From positions 30,507,855 through 30,571,854 of the forward strand of contig NC_054867.1 in assembly GCF_018320785.1 (NCBI RefSeq): a stretch of 64,000 bases of DNA. Reading direction: 5' to 3'. Shown piece after piece: positions 31,868 through 43,800 of the stretch; position 1 is the first letter of the stretch; the number at the start of each line of letters is the position of its first letter. The notes under the pieces were generated by a model. It did no database searches, was not told the origin of the DNA, and saw only the letters and a list, made by a program, of their open reading frames with translations. This stretch comes from Cheilinus undulatus. Its lineage: Eukaryota > Chordata > Actinopteri > Labriformes > Labridae. The position numbers and the translations under genes are program-made.

Positions 31868-34800
31868 TAATATTAGAGAAAGCCAGGTCCTAGCGTGCTA
31901 AATACACTATTAAATGTCCTGTTTACACTATAAATATGTTGTCATCATTATTTCATATCATCAAAGTAAAGCTGGATGGGTAAAAATAGCGCCATATAAT
32001 ATAATTATATAATACAGTTATATCATATGTATATATTAAATGATCAATATGATTAAACAATCATATTATTATATATATTATGATTATATGATGATGTGAT
32101 AGCTTTTCAGATGGTGCAGGGTAAAACTTATGAAAGTTGTTGTTAGTACCCTTCCCATTTTGATTTCTGCCACCATGGTGTATATGGCGTATTGACTCGG
32201 GAGGATCCTTCTTGGAGAAACAGCTACTGTTGCTTTTCTGTTATCTTGTACCAGTCTGTCCATCCTCTGACATCTGACATCAACAAGGCCTTTTCGAACA
32301 CATAACTGCCCCTCACTGGATATTTTCCCTTTATTGGACCCATCTCTGTGAACCCTAGAGATGGTTGTGCATGAAAACCCCAGTAGATCAGCAGTTTCTG
32401 CCAACCATGCCACGTTCAAAGTCACGTAAATCCCCTTTCTTCCCCATTCTGATGCTCGTTTTGAACTTCAGCAAGTCATCTTGACCATGTCTACATGCCT
32501 AAATGCATCGCGTTACTGCCATGTAATTGACCAATTAGCTGTTTGTGTTCACAAGCAATTGAACAGGTGTACCTAATAAAGTAGCCAGTGAGTGTGTGTG
32601 TGTATATATATATATACACACATATACATATTCTATTTTCTTTTTTAATCTGTGTTTTACTTCCTATAACGTAGCGTTTTTGTCTGTCTGTGATGCCAGT
32701 ATTTTTAGAGACTTATTTTATTTTTTAAAATACACTGAACTGTTTTTTTTTAAAGACTGCTGCAAACAGAGTTTTGGTATGTTCTCATATACAATGACAA
32801 TAACACTTCTTCTAGTGCAATACAGATTTTGGTCAAATTGTCCATATTTATATCTATTTTAAAGTTTGAGTGCAATCTATTCTTACATAGCTGTTGGGCA
32901 GACTCTCCTGAACCTTTACAACAATTTTTGGTTTGTACCTGCTCCTCCAGGCCTTTGACTCTGTGTCGGTGAGCACGCTCTCTGGTGCCTAGTGTTCGCT
33001 CCACGTCCCTGTAGCTGCTCCTCAGTCTGTCTGACTCCCGCAGGGCCTCGTCACGCTGCCTTGCCAAACTCTCACACAGACTGTGTGACTGCTCCATCTC
33101 AGCCAGCTGAGTCTGCTCAACACACACAAGTGGATGAAATGGACATGTTTACAAAAAGGAAAAGGAAAAAAGTTGGTCTATACTTCTAAGAGCTGAAAAG
33201 ACTTGGTTTGGATCAGTGTCAAAAGTGGACTGTGGACCACCAAACAGATATGTTGGAGGCTCTCTCTGTGGACAGTTGTTAGTAGCTGATCCTGAACAGA
33301 TAGAGCAATGGTTGAACATTTCTCAGCAAATGAGTTAAAGATGAAAACCTTCGCTTATACATGATGGATCATCACTTTTCTCTTGTTGTTTCCTATCTTT
33401 GACGTATTCGAGTCACGTGTCTTGTATTAAGTTTGTATGCATGGTTGTTTCTTTTGGTCAAAAACTTTGTTAACCGTGCTGCTGACTATCACTACAATGA
33501 CAGTTTTTAAAATAAAAAAAAAAGTCATTTTTTAAAGACTACATAAGATAACATTTTGCACTAATAACTACACTGGGTTAATGCAGAGATCTGGTATAAA
33601 GGACATAAATATGAGTATGAAGGAGTGTCCAGTGATTAATGGTTCAGCTGTTCTGTGCTGTTTCTAGATCTGAAAACTGACAAAACCCAAAGACTAAAGT
33701 AACCTATGCAATAAAATCTCCATAACATTCTTCACTTACAAACATTCACCAAACAGGTTGTTGGTCATAACATTTACAGACGAGTAAACATCACAGATCT
33801 GTTGTCGTTTACATTTCTGAGAGGTCTAGCAGCTGTGGTTTTTATGGGTCAGAAGAAAGTCCTCTGACAAATGGTTGATGGCCCCTGGAGGAGAAACCTC
33901 CAGCGTGCTCACAGGTTCTTGTTTCTGGGTTAAATGACACAACATGCACATTCTTGAGACATCACTGAAAATGCTCCAGCAGCAGTGATGGAAACTTCAG
34001 CTTTCTCTTCATAAAGAAGGACTCAGTAATAGGTGGTCCCAAATGCATGAGATAAACAACTTTAATTACTCTTGAAAAATTCTGAGGAAACTCAGTATAA
34101 CTTTATTTACTTGTTTACAGCATATCTGTGGTTTGTAAAAAAATTATAGTTATGACAGTCGATTAGAATTATAAAATGAAGCTTCAGCAGAAATATGTAA
34201 GGGGTTTGGTTAAATCGTTGGCCTCACTGTGTTAACTATGGGGACTCATTTTTAATGTTAAAGATGTTAAGTCCGACAGTCTGCTGACATTAACAAAAAG
34301 AATGTGGGCGCATCCAGAGCTGATGGTGCAGTGTTTTGAACCCTCCTCAATCTCTCTACTCTGTCTGATCTGATTGACTTTACATCGTGTTAAAGCAAAA
34401 ATCAAACTGTGGACTGATAGTGCTGCAAGCAGCTGTTTTCACACTCTCTATCCGCGATCAGAAAACGAACAATAATTCATGCTTATCACCAAAAGGAGAG
34501 GATTTTCCTGCATTTAAGTTAAAGAACAGTCTCCTTATTATTGATTTGTAGGTCTCTAATGAGCAGAAAATGAACACAATCTTATTTTTGGATTGGGCAG
34601 TGAGAACGGCATGATTTACTAGTGCCAGAATAGATTAAAGACAGAATCCGTCATGGGTGAAATGTTAGGAGCATCTCCAGCATTTTAATTTTTAAATGTC
34701 TAGAATTCATTTGTCTATCAGAAAGGGAAAGGGTCAAACTTTTGTTATTAGTTAGTGCAGACAAAGGTGTATTCCTGCATCTGTGCCTGGTCCTTCCTGA

Positions 34801-37800
34801 TCTCACTCGTCAGTGTGAGAAGCTGTGTGCAACTATCGGACAGGACAATGAGCACAAAAATCTCAAGTTTAAGTCTTGTGTCATAAATATGTAAGTCATA
34901 CAGTGAATGCTGACATTAGACCAACACTGTAATAGAGTTATGGACAGCTGGAGCAGAGGCCGGGATAAAACATACCTCCTCGTCTCCCCATGGGGTGAAA
35001 ATGTATCATGGAGGGGTTATCTGTAGCAGGGGGTAGATCCCTACAGCAAATCGGACACCGTGAAGCACTTAGACGTCAGTGCGGCACGCTTGAAGGTTGG
35101 GCTGGCCTGCTTTGCCATTTGAGCATGGCTCAGTGCGGCCAAACTGGTGATGGAAATGCAAATCAGCACGGCTTGGTTTGGCTCGGCACGGCCAAAAGCC
35201 GTAGTGGAAAGCCCCAAGAGGAGAACCCTGTCCAGCTGCAGCTCTTGCTTTATGAGCACAACAAGCTGGATTACAGCAGTAACAACTTGTTCACGACAGC
35301 TATGGTAACTCTTAAAAAAACAGATGGTTCAAAAGGCAAACAAAGATTAGCCTGTTGGCACTAGTTGACAAAAATTACTTGTGAAGATACCTTATTGGAA
35401 ATATTAGCCTGCTAATAGCAAAACTGGTGACAGGAGATATGATCACGTTATGTTAAGCCAGCGGTGTCCAAACTTTTTCCACTGAGGGCCACATACAGAA
35501 AATTTCAAGGATGGTGGGGCCACTTTCATATACGTCCCCTTTATGATATCAAAGTAAGTCAATCCAGTCCAATTTAAGTAAAGATTCACTAAGTCATTTG
35601 ATACACTTTAAAATTATGTCATGAAAAAAGTACATTAATGAACTGTTGTGTCAAAATGTTTGTTTACAGAACTAGCACAGTAGCCTTACCTAGTAAAGTA
35701 AAACATACACTTATCTAAATAAATTCATACTGTCTTAACAAACTATAATTTTTTCCTGTTTCCTAATTGACAGACAAGTGTAGTTTTGTGTTACCTTGCC
35801 GGATGAGCCCCCAAGGTAACATAAACCTGTACTCGTCTGTCAATAAGAAAACACAGATAAACTACACACTACAGTAAAGCACAAGTTTCATGCTCTAATG
35901 TAGACCATTTTTCATTCATGTTTTAGAATTTGCTGCGGGCCAATTACACTCCAAAAAAATATAAACGCACAAAGAAATATTTTTAGTTATTTTTATGGTA
36001 TAAAATGTAGTACATATCCCAAAAACAGGACATTTTTCTTAACAAATGATGCTTTAAAATCAATTTTAAAGCAATAGTCCCAGAGTAAAGGCAGCAAGAG
36101 CACAATGGGGGTCGATGGGCCAAATTCACAGATGTCAGCAACATGTGTTTTCCACCATTAGCCTTGCGCAGCCGGTTGTCTGGGCTGAAATCCGCCTGTT
36201 GTGAAGACCAACAGTCTCATCAGCAGTTCTGGTTGCTGGGCGGACCCAATCACGCAGGTGCCGGAGCCGCATGTACCGGTCCTGAGCGGGTGTGGTTACA
36301 CGTGGCCGGTGGGCATATGCGTGGTTCACTGTGGTACCAGTCTCTCTGAAGCGGGTCCTCAGGCAGCTGACAGTGTAACAGATAACCCAGATTTGAGCAT
36401 GCCGATGGCACGCTCCCTCATGATTTGCGACATCTGTGGCATGTTGACAAGTGACAAAAGTGCACATTTTGGTGTGCCCTTTTATTGACTAGACCATAAG
36501 GAGTGTCTGTGTACTGGTCACACATATTAACCACCACTCTGGCATGCTCCTTGACTCTCGTGGGTTGAAAAACTCAACCTGGGAGTACAGTCACTGGGAG
36601 TGGCCAAGTGAAACTGGACCACTGGGTTTGAGCAAAACAAATCGATAAACAAATACATCATAAATCTGAGCATAGTTCATGAAAGTCTATTTTATTCACC
36701 ATTTTAGGTTTGTGCATTTATATTTTTGTTGAGTGTAAATATAGGCCAAGGGCTGCATTTGTCCCCCAGGCCATAGTTTGGACAACCCTGTGTTGAGTGA
36801 AAGAAGAAGGCTTCAGAGAGCTGTTGGCATTTATCAAGTGGGAAGAAAACCCATTGTCACCATAAATAACAGCCACGAGAGTTGAACAGATGCATGAAGA
36901 AAAATCAGCTTGTCAATAAAGTGACAGGTAAGACAGACTCATGGACAGATCTCTCCATGGACTCATACATTACTGGTAATTTTTTGTCTCAGGAAAGCAT
37001 GTTAGTTTGGACCACCACATTCATATTGTGTTAATATTTTCATTAGATTTATATGCTTAATAACTTTCTGTCTCTTATTTGATTCAGAGCCGAGATTTGA
37101 AGTGTTAATGTGCAGCACACAATAAAAAAACACAGTGGGCCATTGGCAGCCCCATTTTTTATGAGTTTGCCTTTTTTTGGTCTTTTTAGAAAGTACTTGA
37201 GCGCTAATTTGTTAGATCATGCGAGTGCTAGAGTAGTAACTACAGTAACTACAAAATATCCCATCTTTATCAGACACACACACAGAGCCCCTTTAAATCT
37301 TCTCCAATTACCTCTAAAGTGGGTAGAGACTGCCTCCACAGTCTTCACATTGAAGGTGAAACCTCACAGGAGTGTTAACACCTTGAAACAGCATTGTGAA
37401 TCAGCCTCCGGACTCCGGACTGAGGTGTGAAGCAGCTAAGACAACAAGTTTTGAGTCACCACAGCCACTATGTTAACAGCAGCTTGCAGTTGCTTCTCAG
37501 GGATTTATGCTTTTATTTACATGACACACTGTAATGAAGGGCTGCTTTCTGATGAGCGCGTCAGTAAGGGTTGGATCCTCACCTGCAGCATGAGTATCTG
37601 CTGCTGTGCTTCCTGTAGCTCCTGCTCTGTGGTATTCAAAGAGCGATCTAGGCGGCTTTTTTCTGCAGACAGCCGCATGCTGCCCTCTTCAGTCTTCAGC
37701 TTCTGACGTTCAACCTTATGAAAAAAAGCAAGAATGAAGAACTTTCAAATCATAGATAAAGAATACTTTTCTCATGCTGTACAGGTGCTTGTTTCCTAGG

Positions 37801-40800
37801 ATAGGTGAAAGCAGTATCTCAAACACTGTTTAAAGATGAACGTGTTTAAACTATACATCAGACAGTCATGTAGGATTGTCAGGGAGTGTGCTGAAACCTC
37901 TCAGCCATGCTAAAATGAACATACTAACAAACTATGTAGTAATATTAAACATGGTTAACATGAACCTTTTTAAACAACATAACAGCTATTACACTGCAGT
38001 TGTTAATACTCTTACTCTTCTTGTTTTTGAAGTAACTTTGGAAAACAAAATTAGATGTGGTTCCACACAGTCTGGCTGCTGATGACCATTCCTTGGGACA
38101 ATCATTTAACCCAGTGTTTCACACTGTGCTTCAGCACTGTGCAGGGCAACTGGCCCTAGTACAAGTGCACCCTTAGACCGAGCTCCTTTAATAGTGGGTT
38201 ATATAGCAGCCTTAGAAATAAGCTGTCTTTTTTGTTATTTGTTTATGGTAACATTATTGTTAGTTGTAGGCATGTTCACCAGAACTTTCATGGTGATGGA
38301 TGGTGGTGATTAAAGGTCATATATTTTACTCCTTTAAGACAAGTTTATATTGGTCTCAGAGGTCCCAAAAACATGCCTGTGAAGTTTGTTTCTAAAAAAA
38401 CCCTCCAGTATTGGATTTTTGCATGTCTAAAAAACCCTCTGTTTCAGCCCTGCTCAGAACGAGCTGTTTCTGTGTCTGCGGCTTTAAATGTTACTGAGCT
38501 GCCTGACTTTGCCCCTGAAATGGATGTGGCTTAATGGATCAGGAGAGGAGAGTGGAACTTTCTTCCAAGCAGGGATGGCCAACCGAACTTGGGGTTGGTG
38601 CTAACTCCCCACATAATATGTCCCCTTTAAGGGATTGCCCTCACCTATTAAGGTGTTGAGTTCGTTTCAGCTCAGACAGACAGGGGTGGGGAGCCTGGGA
38701 GCAGAAACTTTCTGTTTACAGCAACACTATACCACACAACAATCATGCACTGGTTTAGTCATCAGGTAACTGGTGCAAATTTTGCGTGTTTGTGAAAGAA
38801 TAAATGTTTAAAGCTTAACCTGGACACAGAAAATAATTCTTTTTTCTATAGCGCATCACAGTATCTTTCTCCTCGCTGAGTTTTTTTCTTCACGGCCATG
38901 CTGCAACAGGTGATTTAAGTTGAAGAAGGGTTTACCTTTGTATTGTATCCTAATGCTTCATATTGAGAAGTTACTGAGCTGGGGAGCACAAGACACTAAA
39001 ATGAAACCCTGTCAATGAAAACTAGAGACAAATGTAGATAAAGACCAAGAGAACCCAGACTTATACTGGTTGAAGCCAACATGAGATTCATAGATGGCTC
39101 TTTGCAAAGAAATGATGGATAATCCAGGTTTCACATTATAATGCACAAGATACAGTGCTGACCTTATCCAGTGTATTCCTCAGAGCATCCTTGTCTTTCT
39201 CCAGTCTCACAGCCTGTCTCTCAGCATCTTTCTTCTCTGTCTCCAGCATGGCGACAGCCCGCTGCAGCCCACGTAGCCGCTCTTCGACAGCGGCCCGCTC
39301 TGTCTGAGCTGCCTGAGCGCTGCGCTGAGCCTCAGCTAGACTTGCTGATCGCTGACGCAGAGCCTGAGGGAGGGAAAATGGAGACCTTTTGGAAGGGATG
39401 CATCAAATACACTTCATGACATTTTTTATTGATGTCACAACATAGATAAAGCCAAAGATGTCTGTCCCTCACCTCTTGACTGTCTTTGAGCTCTGCCTCC
39501 AGTTCCTCTCGTCTCTGCTCACTCTGGCTCAGTTCACTCTGCAAGCTTTGCACTTGCTCACTCAGGATGGATATGTTTCTCTTCCCCTCAACCAAGGATA
39601 CTCGGGTTTCATCCATTTTTTCCTTGTTGGAAAAGCACAAAAATCACATTAATGTTTGGTTGAAATGCCAGCTTGATTCATGCTTTCATCCTCATCGCTC
39701 CCACCTGTAAAAGTCTTTTGTCCTGTTCAGCCACACTCAGCGTCTTCTGCAGTGCAACCAGGCGGCTCTGTGTGCCACTGTGAGCAGCCGCTGCCTCCTG
39801 GAGGCTCTTTTTTAGGGAGGAGGTCTTCTCTTTGAGAAAGTTTTCACCTTCCTGAGCTTTGAGCAGAGCCTGGCTCAGCCTCTCCACCTCTCTTTGTAGC
39901 AGGGACACACGGCCTTCTCCTTCTGCCACCTGAAGTTAATCCAAATCAAACCAGGACGAAATCCAATCAGTAAACAAGTAAAGAGAAAAGAGAATGTCTG
40001 TCTTACTCAGAAGGGTACAGTTTCCTTCTGAAATACGTCTCAGTTAAAAGAATTCAACCACAAAGGAAAGCCGATCTAAACATTAAATTATTGTTTTCTC
40101 TTTCTAACTGGGCTCAAACCAGAAGATTTTCATGGTCTCCAGAATAATAGCAGGTTATCTAGTACAAAATTGAAGGTAAAAAAACAAGAATAATTTACAT
40201 AACCACAAATTTCACCTGTGTCTCCAAATACTCTTGAAATCCAAAATGTTTTATTCATTTGTTACCTGGGTCAGTGTCAAATATAAATTATTAATCTACA
40301 TTTACTGAACAGAAATTTAACTGGAGAGTGAGGAATGTCTCATTTCCTCTATATAAAGAAATCAGATTTAGTAATAAATCTTATAAAGTAAAATCAGGGG
40401 TGTATCAAAGTGATGATATTTAAAAAATCATTTTAGGGAGACTAATATATACCAATATACAAATGAAATTCAGCGTGGCAGCCAAGGTCAAGCTTGATGG
40501 TATTTCTTTTGTCAGAGACCACCAGCCGTTTTCTGGCTCTTAGGACATCCACAGGACAACAAGGGGTTCATGGTGACCCTACTACCCACCTGGGCGGTAC
40601 CCTAGGCTGTGCTAACTCTAATGCCACCCCAAAGGTATGGACCATGCCTCTGGTATTATGCAAGAACATCAAGAGAACGACCTGGATTTTGTCAATCCTC
40701 TATTTCACCCGATGGTGCCCTCAGGCAGATTATGCTCCATTACACACCTTACTTGAGCCTCAATTATTGGCACAAACAGGCCTTAAATTTCTGCACAGTA

Positions 40801-43800
40801 CTTTAAATCTGACAGAAATCGTGCTGAATTCAACTCCTTGAAGTTGCTCTAATTCACATCGAGATATAGCCACTAAGATTCCATTCAGTCTTGCCTTTAT
40901 ACACCTCTATCAGACCAAAACTAGCCTAATTCATCTTACTTTTTAAAATTTAAATAAAAAAAAAAAACACACATTATATAAGAATCAGTTCTGACCAAGC
41001 ACTTGGACTGAAGGAGCATGCATCTCTGCAGATGTTTCATTCGATCCTTTAACAATAATGCTTTGTGTAAAAAACAAAAAAAACAATGTGAACATCTAGT
41101 ACAGGGAAGCTATGAGTAGTTTATAGTAGCAGCTTTGTTTTAACACCTCACTGTTTAACAGAGTTAAATTAGGCTGGAAGATGAAATGAAGTTTTGTCTC
41201 TTTTTTTCTTTTTCCCTCTGTAATGGTTCATAGGTGCTCTTTTCCCTCCCTTCTCAGAGGTATTATGTGAAATGTTATTCAAAAGGATAATCATAAAGGA
41301 TCAGATTGATGGGGATCATGTTCTTGATGCATTTCTTACAAACATGTGCTTAATACTAGTCTTCTTGGTGGTAATTGAAGCAATGCTGTGGCTATTTTGA
41401 GATACCCCTAGGATGCTGAAATTACTGCCCATTCTTAGTCAGCCAAGCTGTGCTTTTACTTGCAGGTTGAGCAGTAAAATGCACAAAATAAGCCAGGAAA
41501 ACAAGACAAAGCCATCAATGTAGTGATGGGTAGAGGAACAGAAAGGGGGACACAGTTTATGTTACTGCAATGAAATATGACGTGCATGAATGGAGGGAAT
41601 ATGTTGGATGGTGTCCTTGTCAAGAAAGTGTTTGGTATTTTACGTAACAGGTAAACCAGCAGATGATCTTATAGTGACTATATGAAAGGAGGCATATCAC
41701 CTACCTAGTGGAGTCAGACATACAACTGTAAACTGAATGGCTTATAAAGCTCTAACTGTAGCATGACTTGACTGTACATGTAAACGTACAATGTCCTTCA
41801 TTACCTTTTTCAACAGAGTCTCACAGCGCTCCTGGGAGCTTTGGCTCTCAGCCTCCCGGTCTCCCAGACTCAGTTTGAGTCTCTGCAGCTCCCCCTCCAG
41901 ACTGCGCCTCCCCAGCTCCACTCTGGTGGCCCGGGCTTCAGCTGCCTCCAGCGCCTCCCGCAGGCGTTTCCTCTCCGCCTCCAGACGCATCTCAGCAGCA
42001 CGCTGTTTATTTAACTGCTCCTGCAGGCATAGAGGGACAACTCTACATGTTTTAATAACATCACTCAGCCATTGCGTTGGTGCTCACCCTGTTGTCCAAA
42101 AGGTGAATTATTTTCACCGTAACACAAACATAAGGAGAGCTGACATGAGTCACCACAGGATATGTAACACTCAGTGTTGGGCATCTGTTATTATCACATT
42201 TCCTGATAGTTCATGACTCCAAATATTGCTCTGTCATTGATGGTGCCATATGGTGATCATGGCATCTCAGTGATCACTGCTGTGAAAGGAACAATACAAA
42301 CACATAGTGTGTGTACCTGTGTGTGTTTTTTATCCATCTCAGCGGTCTGCAGCGCTCGCTCTAAATCCTTGACCCTGTCAGTGAGAGTCCTCCTCTCCCG
42401 ATCTCCTCTCCTCACTGCCTCCTCTTGCTGCTGTAGCAGAATCTGAGTGGTGGTCAGACGCTCATCCAGCCCACGTTTCCCTGAAGTCACAAATATCAAA
42501 GAATTCTCTGTCATCAATTTGCCTTTTTGTTAGGATAACTTTAGCTCTTAAACTATAAGGACAATTGAACTACAATGACATACCCTCTTGGTTTTCCTGT
42601 AAGGTGTTTTGAAGCTGAGCGAGACGACTCTGAGCAGAGTCTCGCTCCCCTGTTAGCTCCTCCAGCTCCCTCTGCACGACCCCCAGTTGCCTCCGAACAT
42701 CATCCTTCATAATCAGCAATATAAAAAGACTTGATCCGTAAGAACGAAAAAAAAAATTCTTGAATCATTATGAATATTTACTGTGTGCTCTCTGTTTTGT
42801 TTTACCCGCTCCCTCTGTGCCTCACGCAGCTCCTGCAGGAAGTCTCTGAGGTCACTCCGCAGGGTGTCAGGGTCCAGCTCTGGCTGGGGAAGAGGCAGTG
42901 GTGTGTTCCCTCTGTCAGGTGACATGACCTCTGAGCTTAAAGTGATGTCAGGGGTGCTCATTCTTAATTCTGCAAAAACCAAATATTAAGAGTTACAAAA
43001 ATCTTATGCAAACATATTCTTATTTTAGGGGATCTCCAAGATGAGAGAAGAAATCCCACTAATACTGTATTAACATTGTACTTTTAATTGGCGTCTGCAC
43101 AGATTGTTTTTTGCACACATCCACTTCTGCTTTTGAAAAAGTTCATTTTTCCTTCAGATGTACTTCAGAAAGTTAAACTTCCATAAATTCTGGATTAATC
43201 TCATACAAAGTAAAATATTTAAAGATTTTTTTTGTTCTAATCTTGAAGATTACACCTCACAGCCAATTTGCAAAGGTTTTCTGAACCTTTATTCTGTCAC
43301 TTTGGTTCAGTACAAACAACTGAAATCATGGGGAAGATTGCTGAAATGACAAATTTCCAGAGAACAATCACTGACACTCTTCACAAAGAGGGTAAGCCAC
43401 ATAAGGTCATTGCTGAAAGGGCAGGCTGGTCTCAGAGGCTGTATTGGAGCATATTCATGGAAAGTTGACCAGAATGGAAACGTGTGGTAAGGAAAGGTGC
43501 CAAAGCAAGAGGGATGAGTGCAGCCTTCAGAGGACTGTCAAACAAAGCAGATTCAAGAACTTAGGGGAGCTTTACATGGAGTGCACTGAGGCTGAAGTCA
43601 GCAGACCAACAGTCTCCGGACAGGATATGGACTACAAGTGTCATGTTGCTAGTTTTAAGCAACTCCTGAAACACAGAATGAGTTATCAGTGTCTCACCTG
43701 GTTCAAGGAGAAAAATATCTGGACTGTTGCTCTGTGGTCCAAAGAATGAAAATGAAAGTAAATTTTGCATCTCATTTGGAAAAGTCCCAGAGTCTGAAGG

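Larger units (their letters stand above)
30817..32594 (-). mobile_element. Tc1-like transposon, near full span, with two internal insertions
   Basis: Its right-hand end (as given) is the transposon's 5' terminus: the reverse complement of 32594 downward reads CACTCACTGGCTACTTTATT. The other end keeps TTTTATTAGGTACAC near 30829. On the minus strand are an HTH region (AETADLLGFSCTTISRVHRD, about 32405-32340), a catalytic-region piece (GGVMVWGIFSLPTLGPLVP, about 31400), and FFQQDNAPCHKAQIISN with the second Asp. The frames are broken and the copy is dead. A 96-bp hAT MITE (31043-31138) and an unidentified insertion of several hundred bp (about 31700-32190) interrupt it. A (TG)n(TA)n tract follows its 5' end. 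It lies in crocc intron 36. Confidence 0.8.

Noticed and set aside
36135-36467. 110-codon minus-strand open frame as a possible gene
   Set aside because: The translation contains Tc1 transposase motifs and sits between inverted terminal repeats. It is a transposon remnant.
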